From positions 167,695,252 through 167,759,251 of the forward strand of contig JAHZTW010000001.1 of NCBI GenBank assembly GCA_020283515.1: a stretch of DNA of 64,000 bases. The letters are read 5' to 3'. The stretch's first letter is position 1. Each line of letters starts with the position of its first letter. The notes under the pieces were generated by a model, which searched no databases, had not been told where the DNA came from, and saw only the letters and a list, made by a program, of their open reading frames with translations. Of this stretch, positions 1 through 10,968 are shown piece by piece. Source of the DNA: Alliaria petiolata (lineage: Eukaryota > Streptophyta > Magnoliopsida > Brassicales > Brassicaceae). A program made the translations under genes and the position numbers.

Positions 1-39
1 ACAATTGAGCATCCATAATATATTCCATTGTTGTGTCAG

Positions 40-1553
40 ATTGCCAAGGAATCACACGAGCTTCATGATCAAGATAGTGTACTTGATATATGTTCAGGAG
101 TTTTGCACCTCCGATCCGATGAATCCTTGGTTCCTGAATCTATAAACAGACACTCCCTTGAAGATGCCAAGGTTCTACAACAAGTTGATAAAAAATATAT
201 CCCAATTGTTGCTTGTGGAACAGTTGCCATTGTTGATCAGGTTCATGATTCATCCTATATCATCCCTTTATTCTCATTTATCTCAAAGTCTAGACACTTT
301 ATCTGGATATGGTTGAAGATTATATTCAACCTAGGACAACATAAGTTGTCAAAACTATTGCTCTTGATAAATGTCTTGCTACAATTGATCTGAGGGTGTC
401 ATTTATTACAGCATGCTGCCGACGAAAGAATTCGTTTAGAAGAGCTGCGTAAAAAGGTAAGAGCATCTCAGAACCTCTAGTTCATGAAACTGCTTTTCTT
501 ATGTTTCCTAGTTTGGACAATATTGTGATTTATCAACTGATAAAACAATTGAAATTATTAGGTCCTGGCTGGGGAAGCAAGGACAGTCACCTACTTGAGT
601 GCAGACCAAGAGTTGGTACGTTTGAATATGATATTAGATATCATTATCTGCTGGACTTGATCAGAGTAGACTACTCTGCCTCAGTTTATTGATGATGCAT
701 CATTAATCTCTTATGTTGACATCAAAGGTACTGCCAGAGATGGGTTATCAGTTAATCCAGAGTTATTCAGAGCAGATAAGAGACTGGGGTTGGATCTGCA
801 ACATTAATGTAGAAGGGTCAACATCCTTTAAGAAGTAATTTTTTTTCTAGCGGTCCCATCAGTATGCAATACGTTTTTTTTTCTTTTAACAATATGCAAT
901 ACTTAATCATCTATGCGCCAGCATATGCAGTTGTGTGTTTTAGATTGCGTACCATGATTCTCTTAAATGAAATGGGTGATTAATGTTTTCCCTTTCTACA
1001 GGAACATGAGCATCATCCAACGGAAACCAACTCCTATCACACTAAATGCGGTTAGGAGCCTAGTCTAGCTCTTTCGTTTCACTTAGATTCTATTCTCTGT
1101 GGGATTCTTCTATATGGTTCGCTTGAATGATCACTCTGTTTACACCACTTGTAGGTCCCATGCATTATGGGTGTAAATCTGTCAGATGTTGATCTATTGG
1201 AGTTTCTTCAGCAAATACGCTCAGAATCATGCTTACGTTTTCTTTTTATTACTTTAAGGTTCTTACTCAAACTTTTGCCATACCAGCTTGCTGATACTGA
1301 CGGATCATCAACAATTCCTCCATCTGTTCTTCGAGTCCTAAATTCCAAAGCATGTAGAGGTATATTTCTCATCTCTCCAGAATTGTTTTGTGTGTTCAAG
1401 GATAAGTTAGTGACTACCATTCCACTTAGTTTCGCTGCTAATTCTGTCTTTCTCTACAACTGCTAAGGTGCAATTATGTTCGGAGATTTTCTGTTACCCT
1501 CAGAGTGCTCTTTAATCATCGAAGGACTGAAGCAGACCTCACTTTGTTTCCAG
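40..1553 (+). pseudogene. MLH3: MLH3 DNA mismatch-repair protein, C-terminal part, probably defective
   Basis: MLH3 is a MutL homologue that pairs with MLH1 and resolves meiotic crossovers through an endonuclease site. Exons by splice signals and phase: 40-240, 412-456, 562-615, 728-834, 1002-1050, 1155-1214, 1287-1359, 1468-1553; the gene runs off the left edge. The metal-binding endonuclease motif is split across an intron: DQ at 240, then HAADERIRLEEL from 412. Following segments read as the MLH3 dimerisation domain (GVNLSDVDLLEFLQQ, then LADTDGSS). Two defects are visible. The donor expected after 1214 is AT instead of GT, so the 72-base intron 1215-1286 stays open in frame and would add 24 residues. 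After 1553 a good donor follows (gtaagt), but no exon encoding the conserved C-terminal CxHGRP region appears before the kinase gene ends at 1964. Identity is firm; non-function is inferred. Confidence 0.85.
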
Positions 1554-1963
1554 GTAAGTAAGGAACATCAAATCGTACCTAAAGGATTCCTCTTTAAACA
1601 AACTAACCAATTACTCTTTATTATTTGTCCTGGAAAATCTGCTATTGTATGCTTAAATAATTTGTGCCTTGTTTTTTTTTTTCTTTTTGTATATGAACGG
1701 CTCCAGAATAAACCGGGTTGAAGAGGCATAACATTTTTCAAGATTCAAGTCTTTTAAACAAGAAGAGGAAACATCTTTGTTAGTCAAATGATTCATTTTA
1801 CTACAACGCAGATTGTTAATCAATAATCATAGCTCCCCAAAAAACAAAGAACAATTAAACATAAAAAAGGCTTTAAAAAATAATCGAAATTGTTCAAAAA
1901 GAAAACACGAACACAAGGTATGGGAAAAAAACAAATAAAAAAAATGACGAAGTTGAGTTTCTT
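1554..1963. other. Spacer between the truncated MLH3 end and the kinase stop
   Basis: This AT-rich 410-base stretch should hold the last MLH3 exon, judged by its relatives, but I see no reading frame resembling that exon. The right half is probably the 3' untranslated region of the minus-strand kinase gene. Confidence 0.5.
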
Positions 1964-3957
1964 TCAGCCTTTGATCTGCAAGTTTCTGATTTGGGATCCT
2001 TCAATATCTGCATTGTTCTGTGTATTCATCCATGGATGTTTCAAGCACTGTTGAGCAGTTGGTCGTTTCTCTGGCGCAAACTCGAGGATCGGGCTCAGAA
2101 ACTCGGCAAACTCCTTTGCTTCTGCTTCCGGAAGCTTGTATTTATCAATCAGTAAGCGATCGAGTGGCCAATATTTCAACCGCCGGATTCTCTTTAAATC
2201 CCCGTGCCTGTCAAAGTAGTCTTTCGATCTCGCTCCTCCGATCGCAATCTGTTCCATCAAGCGCGTCAAAAAAAAAACACGAGCAATTGCGACAAAACAT
2301 AATAAAAAAGCAAAAGAAAAAAAACATACCTTTCGAGGCATTTTTCCTAGGAGTTCCATCATAAGAGCAAGGTGGTCCTAAGTCCAAAACCAGATACCAA
2401 AACCACATCAGAAAAATCTGAAAGTAAGAAGCAAACTCTTGGGGTTAGATTTAGGTCTTACCTCGTCTTCTCCATAACCATTTCCCTCTTTAGGAGCAAA
2501 CAGCATATCCCCTGTGACAAGCTCGAAAGCCGTACAACCAAAAGACCACATATCAACAGAGAAAGAGTATCCGGACTTTAGTATTACTTCAGGGGCTCGA
2601 TACTGTCTCGTTTGTATCTCTTCCGCAAACTGTTTATCAGCCCAACAAGCGTTCCCAAAGTCAACCACTTTGCATCTCATATCAATCCCATCAAGACATC
2701 TTTCCGTCTTCGATGATGCTTCTTCACCTATAGTCCCCACCATTGAAACTCTTCTTTCTGATATTTTAGCAACCGCTCTTTTCGCTCTCCTCTTTAACTT
2801 CTTCTCAATCAGATTCATGGTGGATCCTCCTCCGCCGTTTGCGTTTCCTTCGGGCTTTTCTAATATCGGGGTGAATCCGGATCTAAAGGGATCTTTGGCA
2901 GGGTCAATGGTAGAACAGAGAAGAATGTTCTCAGGTTTCAAGTCAGAGTGAATCATACCGAGCTCACGGTGCAGATAATCTAAACCAGTCAGTATACATC
3001 TGCAAATCTCCCGGACTTTATCCAGTTTCAGACCTTTGTAATGGTTGTATCTGATTAAACGGAGCAAGCTATCGCCGAGAAACTCGAGCACCATGCATAA
3101 ATGCTGCCCGTTCGGACCAGTATGCTTGAAATGGTCGATAAGACGAACAACGCATTTGGTATTGGCGAGATCTCCATCAGCAGCAGCTAAAAGGAATTCG
3201 ATTTCGTGAAGTGCAGCTTGAGCAAATTGTTGTGCGCTCTTCTGAATCTTCAAAGCAACATAGTTCTGCAAAAAGAGGACATCAAACATATACAAAGCAA
3301 AACATTCTTAGGATAGACTTTTTATATCACAATGATCATCTGCCTATGATTAAGAGATTCTAGAACCATTTACTACGCATTCCTTTCATTTCAAGCAAAC
3401 AAATCTGCTAAACAGTGCCAAATCTAAGGGTTCTGATCCACAATTTCAAAATCAGAATCATCATCACATGAAGCCAAAGCAAGGATCTTGCACCGAAATC
3501 TAGAGGACTTAAGAGTTAGAGATGCGTATTGTATGAAAGAAGAGGCTTTTGATTTCAACACCGTCTTTGGAATGTGGTTCGATCTCGAATTTGTCACAGA
3601 TTAACTCTCAGATGAGGAAAACGAGATCAGAGCCCAGATGACAAGAGATCTCCAGAAAACCAATGGAGGGAGATAGAGGCTAGATGTTCACAATTTGTGG
3701 GAATCAAAATCAAACATTACGATCAAAGCAACAGAAATCGAAGCAGGCAAAAAGCAAGAGAGAGAGATGCGTACAGAGGTGCGAGTGTCGTAGGCAAGCC
3801 AGACGGTGGAGAATTGACCCCAACCAAGCTTCCTCTGGGCGATGTAACGACCACCGGAAAAAGGATCGCCGATCCTGACGGCGTGATATCCACCTTTCCG
3901 GTAAGAATCGAAACCCTCTTCTTCTCCTTCTGATCCGGACGAGGATGAACAAGACAT
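1964..3957 (-). CDS. SRPK-type serine/threonine protein kinase
   Basis: SR-protein kinases phosphorylate arginine/serine-rich splicing factors. Exons on the minus strand: 3957-3775, 3265-2462, 2377-2330 and 2248-1964, joining to 439 codons plus stop with no breaks. Visible motifs: glycine loop LGWGQFSTVWLAYD near residue 44, VAIK-type lysine in YVALKIQ near 67, catalytic HSDLKPEN near 167, metal-binding VDFGNACW, then RQYRAPEVIL. A charged, glycine-rich spacer lies between the catalytic loop and the DFG-like motif; such a split kinase domain is the hallmark of SRPKs. The start at 3957 gives the acidic N-terminus MSCSSSSGSEGEEE. The exon 4 C-terminus ends with the HPWMN-type end of the kinase fold. 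By recalled order it matches Arabidopsis At4g35500. Probably cytoplasmic and nuclear, as for the family. Confidence 0.92.
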
Positions 3958-4255
3958 ATCTCTCTATAGACGTGTCTGAATTCCACCGAGTCGATTTTGA
4001 TCGTCAAAATTGGATCTTTTGCAAGGTGCCAAAGAACTTCCCTTTCTTAGAACAGAGAGAGAGAGACAAAGAGAGAAATGGCACTCAGATTGCGTGTGGC
4101 CCTGCTGAAACGTAAGACTCTCTCCACTTTTTGCTCTTTTCTGTGTTTTGTTTTTTTTTAATCAATGGGTTGCTTCAGATTTTCCCGATTTAAACTTTTG
4201 TCTATTTCTCCATTTTGCCCTTTTTATCAGGGGGGAGAGTTGTTGTCGTCTTTAT

Positions 4256-4595
4256 TTATTTCTGAAGGGCCAAGTCACTGTCTTCCTTGACCACAACAAC
4301 ATTCACTAGTCGACTGGCTTGGATGGTTTTGCTTGAAGAACCGGTCACAAGAGTCAACTGGATAGAGCTAGCTATTTCATTGAGCAGTTTGGTAGTCACA
4401 ATTTTGGGACTGGTCCACACTATCACAGGTTGATCACTTCTCCGATGAAATAAAAGTAAGTTCTTGTTACCATATTGCAGCAGAGGGTTCAAGAAACCTG
4501 AAGAAACGCCAAGTTAACACCTCCCACTTCTTCATTGAGATTGACACCGTTTCTAATACAGGTCCTTTGCTAGAGTCTGCGATTTCAGATCCCAT
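4256..4595 (-). pseudogene. Unrecognised small gene fragment, probably frameshifted
   Basis: A minus-strand ATG at 4595 opens MGSEIADSSKGPVLETV. This reading frame continues as 42 residues to a stop near 4466. A second frame, open from about 4544, reads NEEVGGVNLAFLQ, and a third from 4492 runs 78 codons to a stop at 4256 (contains PVIVWTSPKIVTTKLLNEIA). The three pieces look like one small protein of about 100 residues broken by frame changes or by an unplaced intron near 4499, where cag followed by gtttct could be a donor. I do not recognise the family. Upstream sequence to 4930 shows no further coding. It lies between the kinase and L11 genes, both on the same strand. Confidence 0.35.
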
Positions 4596-5043
4596 AGTTC
4601 CTTCAAATCACAAACCTTTGAAACACACAATCTCTGGACAGATGAACGAGAAAAACAGCAAGAGAAGTTCATCGATTCACAATTAAAACCTCCTCCATGA
4701 GAACACAATCTGGTCTGTTAAGTTAAAGGAACCAACTTTAGATTAATCTGCTTACTCTTAACGATCCAGATTCTCCAAACAATCAAAAGTAAGCTGTGTA
4801 ACAGGACAATTAGATTCTAAGAACGACAACATTCTCAGTTCATCCACAAACTCAGTCTCTACTTAGTTTCCTAATGATGATAGCAAAGCTTTGAAGCTCG
4901 ATTATCCGTTGAAACAAGCAATAAAAATGGAGTAAACAGAACAATCTGGCATTCATGTTTTATAGAGTTTATTAGAACACAAAAGATCATTTCGAAAACA
5001 GCAGATTGATTCCAGTCTCACCGCTAAAGCAAATTAAGCCTAA

Positions 5044-5511
5044 TCACTCCAGATCCTTAACGATCTTGATCCCCATGGATTTGGCAGTACCCATGATAGA
5101 TTTGCAAATCGACTCCAATGGCATATACTGACAAAACGGATCCGTCTGCTTCACCTTGGCGATCTCGTACACGTGCCTCACCGAAAGCGTCGTCACATTC
5201 AAATGCCCAGGACGTGTGCTCCCTTTATCCACCCCAGCAGCTTTCTTGATGTACCACGACACAGACGGCGATTTAACGGTGAACTCGAACGAGTTGTCCT
5301 TGAAAGCCGTTATCGTCACGGCCATCGGAGTGTCCGGTTTGTACTTTTGGGTCCGGGCGTTGAAGTCCTTGCAGAAAGCCATCAGGTTAAGCCTGTACTG
5401 ACCTAGCGCCGGACCCACCGGCGGTGCTGGCCGAGCTGCTCCAGCCGGAACCGTCAGCCTTATCGTCGCCGCTACAGATCGCCGTGTCAGGATCTCCTTC
5501 GCAGCCGCCAT
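5044..5511 (-). CDS. Mitochondrial 50S ribosomal protein L11
   Basis: A single uninterrupted 155-codon frame. L11 (uL11) forms the stalk base of the large ribosomal subunit and contacts elongation factors. The N-terminal half carries the L11 signature: LTVPAGAARPAPPVGPALGQ followed by NLMAFCKDFNA. The C-terminal half carries the rRNA-binding domain with GTAKSMGIKIVKDLE at the end. Length is normal for the plant mitochondrial form, which has only a short basic N-terminal extension (MAAAKEILTRRSVAATIRL) instead of a long chloroplast transit peptide. The start at 5511 is the only in-frame ATG before the conserved region. Recalled Arabidopsis counterpart: At4g35490. No introns, no lesions. Confidence 0.93.
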   Translation of the reverse strand: MAAAKEILTRRSVAATIRLTVPAGAARPAPPVGPALGQYRLNLMAFCKDFNARTQKYKPDTPMAVTITAFKDNSFEFTVKSPSVSWYIKKAAGVDKGSTRPGHLNVTTLSVRHVYEIAKVKQTDPFCQYMPLESICKSIMGTAKSMGIKIVKDLE

Positions 5512-7408
5512 TGTTTGGGATCGTGAAGAGCTTTCACGGTTCTCTGAGGGTTTTACAAGGTGTAGAGATTGGGCCTAAGCTTTTGATTTGGGTCTTAGCT
5601 TGAGCCCATTAGAGCTAGATTCAGTTTGTTTAACCATTTCCTATTTCCCAAGCCTTGGGGGGTTGGGATTGTTTTTGATGGCATAATCATCGGACCGTGA
5701 CCGAATAATCAACCTTGCTACTTACATGACATGTTAAATATAAGTTTTAAAGCTAAGGTGATATTTTAAATTCCGAAATGACGAAACTAAAAATATTTTA
5801 AAATTTTCTATAAACATGTTGGAAGTCAGTATGCAGCAATATGCAATAATTTCCCTTATAAATTGCTACGTTACAAAAGAGGCCATGAACACTGATAAAT
5901 AACCAAGTTGGTTGACATTTAAACCATTGCGCCAGATTTTAGGGGCGAATTAACCTAATCAAACAAAAATAAAAACGACAAAACCAATTTGTTTTTGTTA
6001 CTTGCTTATCTAATAACATATGAACCGACTCGGACCGAAACCGAAAAAAGACAACAGATACTCATATTCGATTTGCTCGAAGAGTGGTATTGCAAATTGA
6101 AGGATAAAGAAAACTTAATTTCAATCTACACATAACGGGAAATGATATTCCACCCATAGTTATTACTCATTACACTCTAATCGATAATAAAGGGCATGGC
6201 GATTGCATCGATCCATTTATGACGTCATGTATATATAATTTTGAAATGAATGTTTCATGACCCAAAAAGTCAACACAAGTTTGCGCACCGACATGGTATT
6301 GGCTTGCGTTATAAACATGGATACATCTAGCACACGTAACAGGCATGAGGCATGACTTTGACTCGTTATTGCTCCATCGTATTCAACTCAAAATAAGTCT
6401 CAAACTAATTTTATGGGCTTTTAGATTTTGTCAACCTTCGCTACTTCAACAAAGTTCAAAAGGACCAAAAACTCTTTATCATTTTTATATGGGACATTAT
6501 TATATTGGATTCAAAATATTTGATATTATGAATAGGTTATATCTGGTTCTCATGGACTTTATCATATTATATGTGAAAAGATAAGTCTACTCGTTGTAAG
6601 TGGTACTTTCCCATAGAGCAGCTAAAGAAAGATACAGAGACATTTTAACAAAAAATAGAATGTACATGTATGAAATTTAGACACACGTGCACCCACTAGA
6701 TGATAAACCTTCAAGATTAGTCACACGTTTCCGCAAAAAAATTTATACTCAATGCAAAATTAACCCCAATAAAATTAGAAACACCAATTGCGTTTATGGT
6801 TGATATTATTTTATACTATAGGTTAGATCGTCGAATGTTTTGAAATTAGTATTATTTTGTCTGAATTAGAGAAATTGTATGTTCGTCATAAAAATTATTT
6901 GAAAGAAGTCTCTGAAAATAATATGGTCAAAAGGATAACAAATATAGAATCTTATTTGTGTAAAAAAAACAAACAGCACACATATATAAACCCTTAAGTA
7001 GGCTTTGTCCAAAACAGTGGATTATTGATGCTTCCCTTTTTTACTTGTAATAATAAAGGCTTCAAGACTCCATTATTGTTGTTTTTTCTTCGGTGTGCGA
7101 ATGCCTTCTTATTTTAATTTTAATTTTTTTTATAACAAATTCTTATTTTAATTATTGGATTATTATTAACTCGGTTTGCTTTTTCACTTTTTTTTTTGGT
7201 TCCATACAAGACGTTGAAGACTCACATCAAACGTATTCACACCAAATGTTATTCCATTCTGAATGTATTTTTAATTTTAAAGTTATTATTCTTGCGAGTT
7301 TATGTTTTAGAGGTAATTAGTTTTTCTCGTAAAATCCAACTTCCCATACACCTCTCTCTCTCTCGCCCAATACCGCGATTCTGGTGAATCTAATGATATT
7401 TCTAATTA
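5512..7408. other. AT-rich spacer, no gene seen
   Basis: About 1.9 kb with only short chance frames. The first 60 bases are the 5' flank of the L11 gene. Nothing else is recognisable, apart from runs of A and T. A CT-rich stretch lies near 7350. Confidence 0.6.
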
Positions 7409-7426
7409 GTATGACCACCATATTCT
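7409..7426. repeat. Left target-site duplication of the retroposed element
   Basis: gtatgaccaccatattct here is repeated at 8264-8281 with one difference (c to t at the seventh base). The pair flanks an insertion that ends in a T-run on this side. Confidence 0.8.
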
Positions 7427-8263
7427 TTTTTTTTTTGTCAGAATATTTTATTGATACATTTGAAAGATACAAAGCCTGCATAAAAAGACTATAAACCAAA
7501 CCCACAACTAAAAAAAAAACAAATCTAAACTAAAATCCAACAAAGATAACATTTCCAAACCTCCAAATAATCCAAACTTCAAGGAATCTACGAACCAGAT
7601 TTAACGTTGTCGTCCACGGCCCACCGAACGGAAACATCCACCTTTTGTAACAGGAACCAAAAACTTCACAACCCGGCAAGACAAAACCTCTAACAGAAGT
7701 TCACGCACATACTTCCGGATGCGGCTGCGACACAATCACATGTGCCCAAATTTCGCCTAAATAGAAGCCCCAAAGAAACAACCAAATTTCGACAGATTTG
7801 GAGAGAAACGAAGTCTAACCACCCAATTAAAACCGCATCCAGAATGAAAACGACCGAGAATCAGGTTGGACAGCGCTCATAACGACTCCATGGAAAAGAA
7901 AAAACCTGCAAGTATGGAAGCTGAACACCAAGCTGAGATAAGCCAAACCAACTCTTTAGAAGAGGACAACACACACAAGGATCCGAACAGATAAACCGCA
8001 AAGATGAAAAAAGGAGAAAGAACCACAAAAGGGAGTAGATCTAAAACAGGATCTGCGAGAAGAAGCAATCCAACAACAAATAAAACTAGATCCGGCGCCT
8101 CTTTTTCTCCGACAACAAAGATCCGTTCAGATCTGATCTTTTTGGCCAAAAAGACTCACCTCCGAACTACACAGTTCCATGGATGAAAATCCAAACAAAA
8201 ACATCTTAGCAAAAGATACAACAAAAGAAAACTAAAGACAGGAGAAGAGAGACCGTCCGCCGG
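7427..8263 (-). mobile_element. Retroposed non-LTR element or retrocopy with poly(A) tail
   Basis: An 837-base insertion flanked by matching 18-bp direct repeats. On the minus strand its 3' end is an A-run (T-run 7427-7436 on the plus strand) directly after an AATAAA-like signal near 7447, as expected after target-primed reverse transcription. No reverse transcriptase or endonuclease frame is present; the longest internal frame (8149-7877, minus) is hydrophobic and unrecognised. It is most likely a 5'-truncated LINE or a non-autonomous relative. GC content is higher than the surrounding spacer. The near-identity of the duplications suggests a fairly recent insertion. Confidence 0.7.
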
Positions 8264-8281
8264 GTATGATCACCATATTCT
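8264..8281. repeat. Right target-site duplication of the retroposed element
   Basis: The second copy of the 18-bp direct repeat at 7409-7426, with 17 of 18 positions equal, marking the element's 5' end on the minus strand. Confidence 0.8.
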
Positions 8282-10220
8282 AGAAACACCAAAACTTTAT
8301 TCGGTTAAAAAAAAAACAAAAAACACCAAAACTTTATTATGCACACGTGGACGGTGTTACCTGCCGTTAATGTTATAATGTAAAATATTACTACCTTTGA
8401 GGACACGTAGATCCACTTCAAAGATTCTGAAACTTCATAGTTATCACTTATCAGCATTATCAAGATCCCACCTATCTAAACAAAATCCAGACATATTACA
8501 AATCTAAATCAAAACTCTTCTCTTACCAAAAAAAAAAAGGTTTTGAAGTGACTTTAAATATAAATTAAAATTTCTAAGAGAGTTGAACGACTAAAAACTA
8601 TACAAATTAATATTCATTTCAAGTAAGTTGTTTTTTATTTTTATAAAAAATATTGTTTTAGATTTTCGATACAGAATTTTTAATAAAATTACGGTTTTAA
8701 TTTTATTATATTAATGTATTAATCAGAAAAAAATTGTTAAATATATTAATAAATAATATAGTAGAATTTTTTTTAATATATATGAAAAAAGTAAAATAAT
8801 ATTTTTGTGAGACAAAGTGAGTAATATGTTGGCTGATATTCAGTCATTTCTTTAATCTAGATTTACACAGAAGCCCTCTTAATTATCTTTCTAATTCCAC
8901 TCTAGGTAGTTGGAAATCGACGTTAATCTCCTAATCTTCACGGATAAATGCTCTAATACTGAAGACAGATATTTAAAGAAAACTAGATAATGTCGCAAGA
9001 ACTTCGAAATTCATTGAATCCAGCTTCGAAACCAGCTGTCAACAATTCCATTTTCTCTTAAATATCAGTCTTTTTTTTTGGTTCGAACGGATTCTTCTCG
9101 ATGCCAAAGAAAATAGAAGTAAAAATAACAAGAGAATAGATAAATGAAAGAGTCTTGTCGAAGTAGGTTTAGGTAAGAAAGTAATTTATACTTACACCTT
9201 TTGATAATGAGTTCGTCAAACTGAACCTATAAAGGCATCCACACCAACCCATCTTTTTCTCTGCTTGGGTTTTCAATAATATACGCCAATTTGATTCTTA
9301 TAATAATGTTTTTTTTTTGCTGCATACGATTACGATATTTCCAAATCGATTTATCTATTATTTTATAGGATAATAATATCTAATCTGCATCCCGTATCTA
9401 CGTTGACGCATGTTCCAGGATCTTTATGCTTGTGTAAAAATAAAACAAGTAGTCACAGTAAATATTTTAGATATCTATTTTTTCATCAGATAAGTCGATA
9501 ACGAAATTCCGAAAAAATAAAACAAGTAGTCACAGTAAATATTTTAGATATCCATTTTTTCATCAGATAGTCGATAAGGAAATTCCGAAAAAAAAAACAG
9601 AAAAAGAAGAAGTTGATAACGAAATTAGTTTTATGTATTTCTGTTAACAACAAAATTAACTAAGTAATTTCAGTTAATGATTCTATTATTTTATTACTTA
9701 TTTTTATATGATTTAGCAATTTGCTAATCAGAACTTTACATATCAAAATTTTCAAATTAAAAAAACATGTAATAAAATATTGATTTTAAGGTTTTGAATT
9801 TTCCTGATTAAAATTTTTATGTTTTTTATAGAGTTAATATATATCAATGACAAATAGATGGTTGTTTGTAATAACTTTTTAAATTTTTGTTCTATTCATA
9901 TTTTGTTAGAAAACGATTATATGTTGGATTTTTTAATTTTTTTTTTATATTTAAAACAAACCATTTAGATAACATATTTTTTTATACACCCTTATAACAA
10001 GAACCACTATTAAATAACCTTAGAAATCAATATTTTTACCTTAATTAAAGATGCAAATATGTTTGGCTTTATGGATACTTCAATCTTTTTTTTTTTGTTT
10101 TTTTTTTGTAAAGTTGTAAAACTACGTTTTCCTATTCATACAAACTTTCTCTGCCGATATGACATGGATTTAATAAATATTTATTTATCCACTTTAATTA
10201 TCTGCAATTGGGCGTACATG
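8282..10220. other. AT-rich spacer upstream of RHA3B
   Basis: There is no gene in this stretch. It contains a short repeated phrase (aacaccaaaactttatt near 8285 and 8319) and the 77-bp tandem duplication listed separately. The right end is the RHA3B promoter. Confidence 0.6.
9436..9590. repeat. Tandem duplication, unit about 77 bp, two copies
   Basis: The phrase aaaaataaaacaagtagtc starts at 9436 and again at 9513. Both copies run through atatttta, tttttcatcaga and cgaaattccg-like ends with only a few differences. It lies in non-coding spacer. Confidence 0.85.
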
Positions 10221-10228
10221 TATATAAG
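10221..10228 (+). promoter_or_regulatory. TATA box of the RING-H2 gene
   Basis: tatataag lies about 150 bases upstream of the RHA3B ATG at 10375. It is followed by a CT-rich leader, as is common for plant genes. Confidence 0.5.
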
Positions 10229-10374
10229 TAACAGATGTGTATGTGTGTGTCTCTCTAACTTAAAGATCAGATTCTTCTTCTTCCTCTCTAGACAACAACA
10301 AAAATTTCTCCTCTCTTTCTTATTTGTCTTCACCACTTTCACATTTCCTCTTTTTCTTCAAACACCAAAAACTA

Positions 10375-10968
10375 ATGACTCGATCCTCTAGATTCCTTGG
10401 AACGGCGGCGCCGCCACCGCCGGAAGAAATCCTCGCCGCGGAAACCGACATGGTTGTGATCCTCTCAGCACTTCTCTGCGCTCTCATATGCGTTGCCGGC
10501 TTAGCCGCCGTAGCTCGCTGCGCATGGCTCCGCCGTCTCGCCGGCGTTAATTCCTCCGCCGTAGGAGAATCTCCGCCGCCGCCGAACAAAGGCCTTAAGA
10601 AAAAAGCACTTCAATCGCTCCCTAAATCCACCTTCACCGCCGCAACACCCGCCGCCGATTCGCCGTGCTCTTCATCCGGAGACGGAGATTCCTCCACCGA
10701 GTGTGCCATATGCTTAACCGAATTTTCGGACGGCGAAGAAATCAGGATCTTGCCTCTCTGTAGCCACGCCTTCCACGTGGCGTGCATCGACAAATGGTTG
10801 ACTTCTCGGTCGTCGTGTCCTTCTTGCCGTCGGGTTTTGGTTCCGGTGAAGTGTGATCGGTGTGGCCACCACGCTTCCACGGCGGAGACTCAGATCAAAG
10901 CTCAGCCTCCTCCTCATCAACATCCTTCGCAGTTCACTTCCGCCATTATTCCTGCTTTTCTTCCTTAA
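10375..10968 (+). CDS. RHA3B: RHA3B-like RING-H2 E3 ubiquitin ligase (ATL type)
   Basis: An intronless frame of 197 residues. The start at 10375 gives MTRSSRFLGTA, the family N-terminus as I recall it; the open frame upstream to 10324 is probably leader. Order of parts: a proline-rich start; one membrane segment around residues 27-47 (VVILSALLCALICVAGLAAV); a basic and proline-rich linker; a RING-H2 domain around residues 108-150 with CAICLTEF, LCSHAFHVACIDKW and CPSCRR supplying the C3H2C3 zinc ligands; and a C-terminal tail rich in Q, H and P. ATL ligases sit in membranes and ubiquitinate partner proteins, often in stress responses. All zinc ligands are present. Recalled counterpart: At4g35480. 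Confidence 0.93.
   Translation: MTRSSRFLGTAAPPPPEEILAAETDMVVILSALLCALICVAGLAAVARCAWLRRLAGVNSSAVGESPPPPNKGLKKKALQSLPKSTFTAATPAADSPCSSSGDGDSSTECAICLTEFSDGEEIRILPLCSHAFHVACIDKWLTSRSSCPSCRRVLVPVKCDRCGHHASTAETQIKAQPPPHQHPSQFTSAIIPAFLP

Noticed and set aside
1..40. In-frame TAA at 16-18 upstream of the first MLH3 frame
   Set aside because: A good acceptor (ttgtgtcag) ends at 39 and the exon starts at 40, so the stop is intronic.
4078..4111. Plus-strand ATG followed by a good donor near the kinase promoter
   Set aside because: No second exon continues the frame; joining to the acceptor near 4230 meets a stop quickly.
7877..8149. 90-codon hydrophobic minus-strand frame
   Set aside because: It lies inside the retroposed element and shows no reverse transcriptase, endonuclease or other domain.
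10320..10923. Minus-strand frames over RHA3B
   Set aside because: They are antisense shadows of the intact RING-H2 coding region.
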